DNA of 64,000 bases from CAZSXU01 sp964610505. GTDB taxonomy: Bacteria > Arandabacterota > Arandabacteria > JAGLYR01. Positions 26,673 through 35,764 of the stretch are shown here, in pieces. The position numbers were made by a program, and so were the translations under genes. Every line of letters starts with the position of its first letter. Position 1 is the stretch's first letter. The stretch covers positions 62,001 through 126,000 of the forward strand of contig CAZSXU010000001.1 of assembly GCA_964610505.1 (NCBI GenBank), read 5' to 3'. Under the pieces are notes generated by a model. It saw only the letters and a program-made list of their open reading frames with translations, was not told the DNA's origin and searched no databases.

Positions 26673-29314
26673 TCGGAAGGACGATCAGCCATTACAAAAT
26701 CCTCGAAGAGCTCGGCAAGGGCGGGATGGGCGTGGTGTACAAGGCCGAAGACACCAAGCTCAAACGCACCGTGGCGCTCAAGTTCCTCTCACCCACCCTG
26801 ACGGCCGATTCCGAAGCCCGGCATCGTATTGCCCGCGAGGCCCAGGCGGCCGCCGGACTGAGCCATCCAAACATCTGCACCATCCACGAGATTGGGGAAA
26901 CCGAGGACCAGATCTTCATTTCCATGGAATACGTGGAGGGCGAGAACCTCAAGGACAGGATCGGTTCCGGTCCCATGAAGCTGCGCGAAATCATCGACAT
27001 CGCCACCCAGGTTGCCCAGGGCCTTCACGAAGCACACGACAAGGGAATCGTCCACCGGGACATCAAATCCGCCAACATCATGGTCACCCCAAAAGGCCGG
27101 GCCAAGATCATGGATTTCGGCCTGGCCCGGTCCTCCACTCAAACAAGATTGACAAAGGACCACACGACGCTCGGGACGTTCCACTACATGTCACCCGAGC
27201 AAACCCAGGGAGAGGACGTCGATTACCGAACGGACATCTGGTCCCTGGGGGTCGTCCTCTATGAAATGACCGTCGGGCAACTTCCCTTCAGGGGAGACTA
27301 TGAGCAGGCGGTGATGTATTCCATTCTGAGTGAGGATCCGGAACCTCTGACGGCGCTTCGCACGGGCGTGCCCATGGAGCTGGAGCGGATCGTCTGGAAG
27401 CTGTTGGCAAAGGATCCCGCCGATCGTTACCAGCACGTGGACGAGATGCCGGTGGACCTGAGGTCCGTTGATCCTGAAGGGATGGGCGCGTCTCGAATTG
27501 CAGCTTCGACCATGCGCCGTGGGCCTTTCCCGGCACCCGCTCGCTCACGTCGGACGATCTCTTGGGGTATTGCAGCAATTCTGCTGGTCGGCGCGTTCAC
27601 GGTCGGGGCCGGCTTGAGACACCTGATCCAACCGACAGCTGCGCCGGACTATCCGACGGTTCGCCTGGTCATGACGTTTCCTGCCGACGCCTCCTCATCT
27701 TTCGCTAGTGAAGATCGAGCAGCGCTTTCGCCCGATGGAAGACGGCTTGTTTACTCGGCCGAGGTCAATGGAACCAGGTATCTGTTCCTCCGCGAACTGG
27801 ATCAGCTCGAGACACGAACACTGCCAGGAACGGAGGGTGCCGGAGGTCCCTTCTTCTCACCTGACGGCCAGTGGATCGGTTTCTTTGCGGGCAATAGGCT
27901 CAGGAAGCTACACCTCGGTGGAGGCAAGCCGATCACGCTCTGTGAGGCACAGACTTCGGCAGGATGCTGGGGCCCGGAGGGTATGATATTCTTTGCCCGC
28001 TCGTGGAGTGAGGGTCTCTGGAAGATCAATGCCGCCGGAGGAGAACCGATACGGGTGACGGTTCCGAATTCCGAGGCTGGGGAGTACGCTCACATGTGGC
28101 CCGAGATTCTGCCGGGTGGCGAAGCCGTGCTCTTCACGATCTGGCACACCAGTATCAATGACAGCCGGGTGGCGGTGTTGTCTCGAAAGTCCGGGGAACA
28201 GCGGTGCCTTGTAACAGGCGGAACGTACGGTCGCTACTCGCCCACCGGCCATCTGCTGTACGCCCAGTCGGGGACGTTGATTGCCGTACCCTTCGACCCG
28301 GCAACACTCACGATCGGCGAGCCCCACACTCCGGTTCTGGAGAATCTCAGTCACGATGACGGCAGTGGATACGCGGACTTCTCCGTATCACAGAATGGGT
28401 TGCTCTGCTATGCCCGGGGCACCGACTGGCTCATCGAACGCCGGCTGGTGTGGGTGGATCGCCAAGGCAACATCGAACCCCTCTCATTGCCTCCGGGGTC
28501 GTACGCGGAGCCCTGTTTGTCGCCGGATGAGAAACGCCTGGCCTTGACCAAGCACGAGGGCGGATCTTACAACCTCTGGGTCCATGAGTTCGGAAGTGGG
28601 ACCACAAGACAATTGACCTTTGAGAGTAGCAACTTCGGGCCCATTTGGTCACCGGACGGTGACTGGCTGGCGTTTACGTCCTTCAGACACGGGCCATTCA
28701 CCATCTTCCGCGTGCCGGTGGATCGGCATCAACCAGAGCAGTTGCTCCACCGTCCTGCCGTCGACGAGGTTGCGGGCGCCTGGTCCCCGGATGGCAAGCA
28801 CCTTCTCTTCACGAGAGATAATCCGCTGACGGGGACGAACCTCTGGCTCCTCTCCCTGGAAGATCGCGACCACCCCCGGCTTCTGCTTTCTGAGACAGGA
28901 GACGAGTTGGATCCTCGTGTCCACCCCGGAGGCAAATGGTTCGCCTACACGTCCGATGCCTCGGGACGGAGCGAGGTCTTCGTGAGACCCTTCCCGGAGC
29001 CCGGCGGTGTAACTCCGGTCTCAACGGATGGCGGCTCGGATCCGCGCTGGTCCAGCGATGGTTCGGAACTGTTTTACCGAAACGGCAGCGAGCTGATGGC
29101 CGTTGAGGTTCAGACCCAACCGGACTTCCGAGCTAGTCAGCCGGTGTTGCTGTTTGAGAGTGACCACTTTCGGAACCCGATCTCTCTCATTAGCTACGAC
29201 GTCGCGTCCGATGGGCGCTTCCTGATGGTCGAGAATCCGCAGCATGAGGCGTCGATGGACTTGATCCTGGTGTTCAACTGGTTCGAGGAATTGGAAGCGC
29301 AGTTCCGTGAGTAA
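26669..29314 (+). CDS. Ser/Thr protein kinase D with TolB-type beta-propeller sensor
   Basis: 881 residues. Kinase domain 1-270: K38, D131 within HRDIKSAN (Ser for the usual Pro), D149, YMSPEQ. Transmembrane helix about 296-318. Instead of TPRs it carries a WD40-like/PD40 propeller (about 330-875) with repeated SPDGxxhxFxS blades: SPDGRRLVYSA, SPDGQWIGFFAG, SPDEKRLALTKH, SPDGDWLAFTS, SPDGKHLLFT, HPGGKWFAYTSD, SSDGSELFYRNG. It is the only member of the array with this sensor. Start ATG 26669 overlaps the kinase B stop by 4 bp, which implies translational coupling and perhaps co-assembly of the two receptors. Confidence 0.92.
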   Translation: MIGRTISHYKILEELGKGGMGVVYKAEDTKLKRTVALKFLSPTLTADSEARHRIAREAQAAAGLSHPNICTIHEIGETEDQIFISMEYVEGENLKDRIGSGPMKLREIIDIATQVAQGLHEAHDKGIVHRDIKSANIMVTPKGRAKIMDFGLARSSTQTRLTKDHTTLGTFHYMSPEQTQGEDVDYRTDIWSLGVVLYEMTVGQLPFRGDYEQAVMYSILSEDPEPLTALRTGVPMELERIVWKLLAKDPADRYQHVDEMPVDLRSVDPEGMGASRIAASTMRRGPFPAPARSRRTISWGIAAILLVGAFTVGAGLRHLIQPTAAPDYPTVRLVMTFPADASSSFASEDRAALSPDGRRLVYSAEVNGTRYLFLRELDQLETRTLPGTEGAGGPFFSPDGQWIGFFAGNRLRKLHLGGGKPITLCEAQTSAGCWGPEGMIFFARSWSEGLWKINAAGGEPIRVTVPNSEAGEYAHMWPEILPGGEAVLFTIWHTSINDSRVAVLSRKSGEQRCLVTGGTYGRYSPTGHLLYAQSGTLIAVPFDPATLTIGEPHTPVLENLSHDDGSGYADFSVSQNGLLCYARGTDWLIERRLVWVDRQGNIEPLSLPPGSYAEPCLSPDEKRLALTKHEGGSYNLWVHEFGSGTTRQLTFESSNFGPIWSPDGDWLAFTSFRHGPFTIFRVPVDRHQPEQLLHRPAVDEVAGAWSPDGKHLLFTRDNPLTGTNLWLLSLEDRDHPRLLLSETGDELDPRVHPGGKWFAYTSDASGRSEVFVRPFPEPGGVTPVSTDGGSDPRWSSDGSELFYRNGSELMAVEVQTQPDFRASQPVLLFESDHFRNPISLISYDVASDGRFLMVENPQHEASMDLILVFNWFEELEAQFRE

Positions 29315-29384
29315 GCGGTGGAGTGAACCGCGGTAACGGAGCAGTGGAGTATCGGGGTAACGGCGCGGCAGGATCAGAGCCTGG

Positions 29385-29511
29385 CAACCACAGATTGCAC
29401 GGATTTCATGGATCGGGTTTTCTGAGTCTCGGGTGCGAGCCCAAGACTCAGAAAGGACTCCCCCTCGTACTGGTTTCGTCTCTCTGTGGAATCTGTGCAA
29501 TCTGTGGTTGC
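29385..29511. repeat. CAGATT-family repeat, copy 4, with perfect 17-bp terminal inverted repeats
   Basis: GCAACCACAGATTGCAC at 29385-29401 is the exact reverse complement of 29495-29511. A hairpin (stem TTCTGAGTCT 29421-29430 with 29445-29454) lies inside. The right end is 18 bp before the start codon of kinase A'. Confidence 0.85.
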
Positions 29512-29529
29512 AGTTGAAGTAGGTGTCCT

Positions 29530-31863
29530 ATGATCGGCAGAACCATCTCTCACTACAAGATCCTCGAAGAGCTCGGCAAGGGTGGCATGGGCGTGGTGTA
29601 CAAGGCCCGGGATACCAAGCTGGACCGCACCGTGGCGCTCAAGTTCCTGCCGCCCGACCTGGTTCGAGACGAGGATGTCCGCAAGCGCTTCGAGCACGAA
29701 GCCAAGGCGGCGGCCGCTCTGGACCACACCAACATCTGCACCATCTTCGAGATCGATCACACCGACGACCAGACCTTCATCGCCATGGCATACGTGGAGG
29801 GACAGACGCTCAAGGAGAGAATCGAGGCCGGCCGGCTTGAGATCGATGAAGTGATTTCCATTGGCTCGCAGATCGCGTCCGGTCTGGGCGCCGCCCATGG
29901 GAAGGGCATCGTCCACCGAGACATCAAACCGGCCAACATCATCATCACCTCCGAAGGACAGGCCAAGATCATGGACTTCGGCGTGGCGAAATCGGCGAGA
30001 CTGACGACGACCGCACCGGGCACGACACTGGGGACCGTGGCATACATGTCTCCCGAGCAGGCCAGGGGAGATGCGGTCGACTACCGCACCGACATCTGGT
30101 CTCTCGGGGTGGTGCTCTATGAGATGGCGACCGGGCAGAGACCGTTCAAGGGCGACTACGAACAAGCGGTCATCTATGCGATCCTCAACGAGGACCCGCT
30201 CCCACCCATGACTCTCCGAGACAACGTGCCCTCCGGGCTGGATCGCACCATCCTCAGAGCGCTGGCCCGCGACCCGGAAGAGCGCTACTCGAGCACGAGC
30301 GAGGTGGTCCGCGATCTCCGGGGGCTCAAGGGCCGGATGGAGACACCGTTGCCGGCGGGACCGAGCGGCAGACGCCGAGGTCTTCGACGAGTAGCCATGG
30401 TCTTGGCTCCGTCCGTGCTTCTCGTTGTCGTTCTGGCTTTCATCGCGAGCCGTCTCTTGTCGGATCTGGATTCCGGTCATAAGGCCGGCGCCATCCGGTC
30501 TGTCGCCGTCCTCCCGCTGGACAACCTCTCCGGGGATCTCGAGCAGGAATACTTCGCCGATGGGATGACCGAGGCGCTCATCACGGAGCTCTCGAAGATC
30601 AAGGCCCTGCGCGTCATCTCCCGTACCTCGGTGATGCAGTACAAGGGCGCATCCAAACCGCTCCCCGAGATCGCTCGCGAACTGAGCGTCGATGCCGTCG
30701 TAGAGGGGTCGGTCGTTCAAGCAGAAGACCGCGTGAGGATCACTGCCCAGTTGATCGAGGCAAAGACCGACAAGCATCTCTGGGCCGAAGCGCACGAACG
30801 TGAAATGCGGGACATCCTAACCCTTCAGCGAGAAGTGGCGCGCTCGATCGCCCGTGAGATCCGGGTCGTTGTCACCCCGGAGGAGCAGGTAAGGCTTGAG
30901 ACGGCGCAAGCAGTGGATCCCGAGGCGCATGAGGCATATCTCCGGGGACGGTACCACATCAACCGTTGGACGGAGGGGTCCATCCGAACGGGAATCGAGT
31001 ACCTGCAGCGAGCCGTCGAAACCGACCCAGAGTACGCCTTGGCTCACGCCGCGTTGGCCCATGCCTACGATTTGCTTGCCACCCTCGGCTGGATGTCCCC
31101 GGAGGAGGGATATGAACTTGCGCGGGCGGAGGCGGAGAAGGCCCTTGAGATCGACAACAGCGTCGCAGAAGCCCACATCATCCTGGCATTCGTCAAGTTC
31201 TTCGATTGGGACTGGGACGCGGTGGAGACCGCGGCGCTAGAGGCGATAGACGTCAATCCTGGGTACGCACTGGCGCACGCCGCGTACGGCGGATACCTGA
31301 TGATCATGGGGCGACACGAGGAGGCGATTCAGGCGACCAAGCATGCGCGCGATCTTGACCCACTCTCCACCTCCACCAGCGTCGTTATGGTGAGGCGATA
31401 CTACGCCGCCCGGCAGTACGACCGTGCAATCTCGCTGGCACAAGAGGTGATCCGCCTGGATCCGAGCGTACCGGATGCCCACCAGTTGCTTGGCAGGGCC
31501 TTCCTGGAAACTCAGGCTTACGACAAGGCGATTCGCGAATTCCGGGAGGCCGAGCGCCTCGGAGACAGCTGGGCCCGATCCCTGCTCGCCTGCGTCTTTG
31601 CAGAGTCCGGTGATCACCCAAGGGCAAAGGAGATCCTCGATGATCTCGTGAGCCATCCAGGCGAGGTGTTCGATTCGGCCTACAAGATCGCTGAGATCTA
31701 CGCTTCCCTTGGTGAGACAGACCAGGCATTCGAGTGGTTGGAGAAGGCCTATGAAGGCCGTAATGCACACATCGTATTCCTGAAGACCGACCCCGTCCTT
31801 GACAGCCTCCGCCCGGATCCTCGCTTCGATGATCTCCTGAGGAGGACGGGGTTCATCGAGTGA
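29530..31863 (+). CDS. Ser/Thr protein kinase A' (paralog of kinase A)
   Basis: 777 residues. Kinase domain 1-268 (K38, D131, D149, YMSPEQ), transmembrane helix about 288-307, FlgO-like domain about 318-445 (VAVLPLDNLSGDLEQEYF, VEGSVVQAEDRVRITAQL), TPRs about 465-765. It follows kinase A closely in every segment, including VAKSARLTTT in the activation loop and RDLRGLKGRM before the membrane helix, where A has RDLQALKDRT. So the two are whole-gene duplicates, separated by C, B and D. The first 130 bp are instead almost identical in DNA to kinase B' at 32075. Confidence 0.9.
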   Translation: MIGRTISHYKILEELGKGGMGVVYKARDTKLDRTVALKFLPPDLVRDEDVRKRFEHEAKAAAALDHTNICTIFEIDHTDDQTFIAMAYVEGQTLKERIEAGRLEIDEVISIGSQIASGLGAAHGKGIVHRDIKPANIIITSEGQAKIMDFGVAKSARLTTTAPGTTLGTVAYMSPEQARGDAVDYRTDIWSLGVVLYEMATGQRPFKGDYEQAVIYAILNEDPLPPMTLRDNVPSGLDRTILRALARDPEERYSSTSEVVRDLRGLKGRMETPLPAGPSGRRRGLRRVAMVLAPSVLLVVVLAFIASRLLSDLDSGHKAGAIRSVAVLPLDNLSGDLEQEYFADGMTEALITELSKIKALRVISRTSVMQYKGASKPLPEIARELSVDAVVEGSVVQAEDRVRITAQLIEAKTDKHLWAEAHEREMRDILTLQREVARSIAREIRVVVTPEEQVRLETAQAVDPEAHEAYLRGRYHINRWTEGSIRTGIEYLQRAVETDPEYALAHAALAHAYDLLATLGWMSPEEGYELARAEAEKALEIDNSVAEAHIILAFVKFFDWDWDAVETAALEAIDVNPGYALAHAAYGGYLMIMGRHEEAIQATKHARDLDPLSTSTSVVMVRRYYAARQYDRAISLAQEVIRLDPSVPDAHQLLGRAFLETQAYDKAIREFREAERLGDSWARSLLACVFAESGDHPRAKEILDDLVSHPGEVFDSAYKIAEIYASLGETDQAFEWLEKAYEGRNAHIVFLKTDPVLDSLRPDPRFDDLLRRTGFIE

Positions 31864-31930
31864 GGCGCGGGGGCGAGAGAACTGCGGGAGCGGAGTGATC
31901 GAGTATTGGAGAATGGCGAGAGAGGGTCAC

Positions 31931-32054
31931 AACACAGTAGCCGCAGACAACGCAGATGAGCACGCATGGGTTTGTCTCACTGTCGGGTTATTGCCCGACA
32001 GTGAGAAAGAAACCGGCGTTTCGTATCTGTTGAATTCGTGAAATCTGTGGTTCC
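31931..32054. repeat. CAGATT-family repeat, copy 5, with a 13-bp perfect stem
   Basis: Left part GCCGCAGACAACGCAGAT (about 31939-31956) and right end GTGAAATCTGTGGTTCC (about 32038-32054) enclose a perfect hairpin: TCTCACTGTCGGG (31975-31987), loop TTATTG, 31994-32006. The right end is 20 bp from the start of kinase B'. Confidence 0.75.
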
Positions 32055-32074
32055 AGGGGTTGGGTGAGGATCTC

Positions 32075-34693
32075 ATGATCGGTAAAACCATCTCTCACTA
32101 CAAGATCCTCGAAGAGCTCGGCAAGGGTGGCATGGGCGTGGTGTACAAGGCCCAGGATACCAAGCTGGACCGCACCGTGGCGCTCAAGTTCCTGCCGCCC
32201 GACCTCACGGCCGATCCCGACGCCAAGCAGCGCTTCATCCACGAGGCCCGCGCCGCATCCGCCCTCGACCATCCGAACATCTGTACCATCTACGAAATCA
32301 ATGAGGCGGATGATCAGCTCTTCATTGCGATGGCCTACATCGAGGGTCAGACACTCAAGGACAAGATCAAGGCAGGCCCGCTGGGCGCCGACGAAGCCGC
32401 GGGCATCGTCCTCCAGGTTGCCGAAGGTCTTCAAGAGGCGCATGAACACGGCATCATTCATCGCGACATCAAGCCTGCCAACATCATGATCACACCGAAG
32501 GGCCGGGCGAAGATCATGGACTTCGGCCTGGCGAAATCCGGCGGTGTCCCGGATTTGACCCAGGAAGGCACGACCCTCGGCACGGTGGCCTACATGTCTC
32601 CGGAGCAGACCCGCGGTGATGAGGTCGACCACCGGACGGACATCTGGTCACTCGGCGTGATGTTCTACGAAATGGCAACCGGCCGTCGACCGTTTCGAGG
32701 GGATTACGAGCAGGCCGTCGTCTATTCCATCCTCAACGAGGACCCCGAACCTCCGGGTGACGCTCACGATGAAGAGGCGATGGGAATCGACAGCATCCTC
32801 GAAAGATGCTTGAAGAAGGCTCCCGCCGAACGATACCCGGCGGCAACGGATCTCATCGCGGATCTTCGGGCCTTCTCGACCGGGACGACGCCGTTTTCCT
32901 CGAGGACCGGCCTTGGCGCTTTCGAGACGCGCGCGGGCCGCCGAGGAGCATGGTGGACCTGGATCGGAGTTGTTGCAGTCCTCGGAGCTGCTGCCGCCAT
33001 CATCCTCCCCCGCGTCCTCTCCACGACCAGAGACGAACCTGTTGCGGAGAGAAAGATGCTGGCGGTTCTCCCCTTCGAAAACCTCGGAGCGCCCGAGGAC
33101 GACTACTTCGCGGATGGGATCACCGAGGAGATCACGGCCCGTCTCGCAGGAATCCGCGAGCTTGGCGTCATCGCGCGCACCAGTGCGATGCAGTATAAGG
33201 ATACCGGCAAGGTCATCCCGGTGATCGGCCAAGAGCTTGGCGTCGGCTACATCCTCGAGGGAACCATCCGGTGGCAGCACATGGCCGATGGGCCGAGTCG
33301 AATCCGCGTCACCCCTCAGCTCATCCGCGTGTCGGATGCGACGCATCTCTGGGCCCACGTCTACCAGATGGACATCTCCGATATCTTCCAAGTCCAGTCC
33401 GACATCGCCGGGAAGGTTGCCGAAGCGCTCGGGATCACGCTGCTCGGTCTGGAAAGGCAAGTCGTCGAAGCCCGGCCGACCGACAATCTCAAGGCCTATG
33501 ACTACTATCTGCGCGCACAGGATTACGCGAATCGGAGCTACGGCGTCGACGACCAGAGGACGGCCCTGGCGCTGTGCAATAGCGCAATTGAACAAGATTC
33601 CACTTTCGCTGAGGCTTGGGCTCTGAGATCCCATACGCGATCTCTGATGTACTGGTTCGATCACGAGAGAACTCCAAAGGCTCAGGATGCAGCCCGGACG
33701 TCGGCAATAAGAGCGCTCGAGCTCGCTCCCGGGGCTCCCGAGCCGCACCTGGCCATGGGGTACTACTATTACTGGTGCCTTCTGGACTATGACAACGCGC
33801 TCGACGAATTCGGCAGGGCCAGAGAATTGCAACCTAACAATGCCGAAACCCTCAGTGCCGTCGCCTACGTCCAACGGCGCCAGGGCAGGTTTGAGGCGGC
33901 CCTGAAGAACCTGGAGATGTCTCTTGATCTTGATCCTCTCTCGTGGTTGAGAGGGTATGAATTGGCCGGAACTCATATGAGTCTCCGGCAGTACGAGGAG
34001 GCCGAACGCCATCTGGATCGGGCCATTGCGTTGCGTCCCGAATGGCCGTTTCCCTACGGTTGGAAGGCTTTGCTGAACGTTCGATGGACGGGCGACACGG
34101 CCGCCGCTCGTGCCGTGCTTAAGAAGATTCCCGGCGGACTGGAGATGACCGGCGATCTCCTCAGTTTCCTCCTGTTCCAGTTGGACTCCATGGACCGCGA
34201 CTATGAAGCCGCGTTGGAGCGTCTGTCGTCGTCGACGGAAGAGACGATCGAAAACCACTACCTCGTCTATCCCACCTCGGGGTTGCGCGGCTGGATGTAC
34301 GACAGGCTCGGAAAGAAGGATCTGGCGTTCACGTACTACGACTCAGCCCGGGTCTATCTCGAAAGTCGAATCGAGAGCCGGCCGGATGACGCTCGGCTCC
34401 ACAGCACACTGGGACTGGTGTATGCCGGGTTGGGCCGAAAGCAGGACGCCGTTCGGGAGGGCCGCCTGTCCCTCGAACTCCTGCCCCTGTCGAAAGATGC
34501 GTCGCGGGCGCCCTACAACCTGCTCCATCTGGCATGGATCTACACGACAGTGGGTGAATACGACCTGGCCATGGATCAGTTGGAGCACCTGTTGACGATT
34601 CCGGCCCCGATCTCGGCTGCGCAGATTCGAGCGGAACCCCGCTGGGATCCGCTCCGGGGACACGAGAGGTTTGAGAAACTGATACAAGACTAG
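32075..34693 (+). CDS. Ser/Thr protein kinase B' (paralog of kinase B)
   Basis: 872 residues from ATG 32075 (GTGAGGATCTC upstream); a TTG five codons earlier is possible. Kinase domain 1-268 with K38, D131, D149, YMSPEQ; transmembrane helix about 294-312. FlgO-like domain about 325-455 (KMLAVLPFENLGAPEDDYF, GITEEITARLAGI, RVTPQLIRVSDATHLWAH), then TPRs ending LRGHERFEKLIQD. Domain wording matches kinase B (GAPED, TEEIT, QSDIA) more than A or A'. It is the last gene of the array, followed by a 361-bp gene-free stretch. Confidence 0.9.
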   Translation: MIGKTISHYKILEELGKGGMGVVYKAQDTKLDRTVALKFLPPDLTADPDAKQRFIHEARAASALDHPNICTIYEINEADDQLFIAMAYIEGQTLKDKIKAGPLGADEAAGIVLQVAEGLQEAHEHGIIHRDIKPANIMITPKGRAKIMDFGLAKSGGVPDLTQEGTTLGTVAYMSPEQTRGDEVDHRTDIWSLGVMFYEMATGRRPFRGDYEQAVVYSILNEDPEPPGDAHDEEAMGIDSILERCLKKAPAERYPAATDLIADLRAFSTGTTPFSSRTGLGAFETRAGRRGAWWTWIGVVAVLGAAAAIILPRVLSTTRDEPVAERKMLAVLPFENLGAPEDDYFADGITEEITARLAGIRELGVIARTSAMQYKDTGKVIPVIGQELGVGYILEGTIRWQHMADGPSRIRVTPQLIRVSDATHLWAHVYQMDISDIFQVQSDIAGKVAEALGITLLGLERQVVEARPTDNLKAYDYYLRAQDYANRSYGVDDQRTALALCNSAIEQDSTFAEAWALRSHTRSLMYWFDHERTPKAQDAARTSAIRALELAPGAPEPHLAMGYYYYWCLLDYDNALDEFGRARELQPNNAETLSAVAYVQRRQGRFEAALKNLEMSLDLDPLSWLRGYELAGTHMSLRQYEEAERHLDRAIALRPEWPFPYGWKALLNVRWTGDTAAARAVLKKIPGGLEMTGDLLSFLLFQLDSMDRDYEAALERLSSSTEETIENHYLVYPTSGLRGWMYDRLGKKDLAFTYYDSARVYLESRIESRPDDARLHSTLGLVYAGLGRKQDAVREGRLSLELLPLSKDASRAPYNLLHLAWIYTTVGEYDLAMDQLEHLLTIPAPISAAQIRAEPRWDPLRGHERFEKLIQD

Positions 34694-34888
34694 AGAGGAG
34701 AACTGATGGCGAGAGAGCGCGATCTCGCTGCAGCCAAGTGACACCCGGTGCCTCCCGCACTTTTTTGGAACACATGTCACGCTTCCCCCCCCCACAACAG
34801 GTAGATCGAGCCTCTCCCGCGGCCTTCTGCGGGAATGTGGAAACGCCCCCGGAGACAGGGAATTCTCTCTGCCGGCACATCCGGATCT
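34694..34888. other. Gene-free stretch after the kinase array
   Basis: Part of the 361 bp between kinase B' and the next gene. It holds a run of nine C residues near 34786-34794, a weak GCGAGA/TCTCGC inverted pair near 34707, and CTCCCGCGG..CTGCGGGA. No coding frame of known family, and no convincing T-tailed terminator. Confidence 0.4.
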
Positions 34889-34917
34889 TGACTTTGACCC
34901 ACACATATAGTAAACTT
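34889..34917 (+). promoter_or_regulatory. Predicted sigma70-type promoter for the small secreted protein at 35055
   Basis: TTGACT (34889-34894), 17-bp spacer, TAAACT (34912-34917). An overlapping alternative, TTGACC (34895-34900) with TAATCT 17 bp on, is nearly as good. The leader would be about 130 nt. Confidence 0.5.
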
Positions 34918-35054
34918 AATCTAACATGAAGAAAGGTTGGGTTGCCCAAGATCTCTTGTAACCTCGCGAATGAGAATCGACCGGGAATTCGGCCTTTGAG
35001 CAGTTTCTATTCCAAGAGACCACTATCGATCCGGAGATCGAGGAGGTGAAACCG

Positions 35055-35522
35055 ATGAGGATGGCTACGCGTTTGTGCCTGGCTGTGGCTGTGGCCTGTG
35101 GTCTCCTGGCGGGTACGGCGGCGATATCGTCAAGGAGCGATTTGACGATCGAGACCGACGCTGCAACCTACTGTTCGGGAGACACCGTCTGGTTCACGAT
35201 CACCAATCACAGTGATTCCGTCGTTTGGATCAACAACCTTCCGGGATGGTCGGTCTGGGAAGCGTCCACCGACACGCTGATCTTCCCGCTCAACGTGCTC
35301 TGGGCCATGTGGACGATTGATCCCGATTCATCCGTATTGGATTGCTGGCCACAGATCGACTACCACTTCAATCAGGTTCCTCAGGGAAAGTACTACGTCA
35401 AGATCACCGGCACCCTCGGCAACGGGGGAGGCTCCGTGACCGCAGCGGACACCTTCAACATCACGGGGGCGAGCTCGGTGTCGCCCAAGAGCTGGAGCGA
35501 GGCCAAGTCTCGTTGGAGGTAA
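35055..35522 (+). CDS. Small secreted Ig-like protein
   Basis: 155 residues from ATG 35055, preceded by GAGGAGGTG with a 6-nt spacer. Signal peptide about 1-25 (LCLAVAVACGLLAGTAA). One beta-rich domain with TYCSGDTVWFTITNHSDS and GKYYVKITGTLG, reminiscent of BsuPI/Ig-like stalk domains; assignment is tentative. The tail SPKSWSEAKSRWR matches the C-terminal motif of the two Cys-rich proteins at 14495 and 15743. Function unknown; probably exported. It has its own promoter and stands apart from the kinase array, though an extracellular ligand or substrate role cannot be excluded. Confidence 0.7.
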   Translation: MRMATRLCLAVAVACGLLAGTAAISSRSDLTIETDAATYCSGDTVWFTITNHSDSVVWINNLPGWSVWEASTDTLIFPLNVLWAMWTIDPDSSVLDCWPQIDYHFNQVPQGKYYVKITGTLGNGGGSVTAADTFNITGASSVSPKSWSEAKSRWR

Positions 35523-35708
35523 GCCTGACAGCTGCCGTTCGTAACGCCCTCCGGCGCCGAGCCGAATCGTAGGCTCAACCGTCGGGGGGCGACGTCTTTT
35601 CCCCTTGGGCCCTCCCGAAGAACCGCCCACCGTACGCCAGCAAGCGCGAGTATCGGCCAACCGCGGACAGGGCCCGCCGCATCTCTGCCGAAGCCACCGA
35701 ACCCTCTC

Positions 35709-35737
35709 TTGAAATCCTGCCGGTGAGGGCGTATAAT
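35709..35737 (+). promoter_or_regulatory. Strong predicted sigma70 promoter for the secreted FlgD-tail protein
   Basis: TTGAAA (35709-35714), exact 17-bp spacer, perfect TATAAT (35732-35737). Transcription should start near 35744. Confidence 0.75.
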
Positions 35738-35764
35738 CGTAGTCAAAGATAAGCGTAGCGAATC

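Noticed and set aside
29374..30795. A 473-codon minus-strand frame across the repeat and kinase A'
   Set aside because: It crosses an intergenic repeat and lies antisense to a kinase domain with all catalytic motifs.
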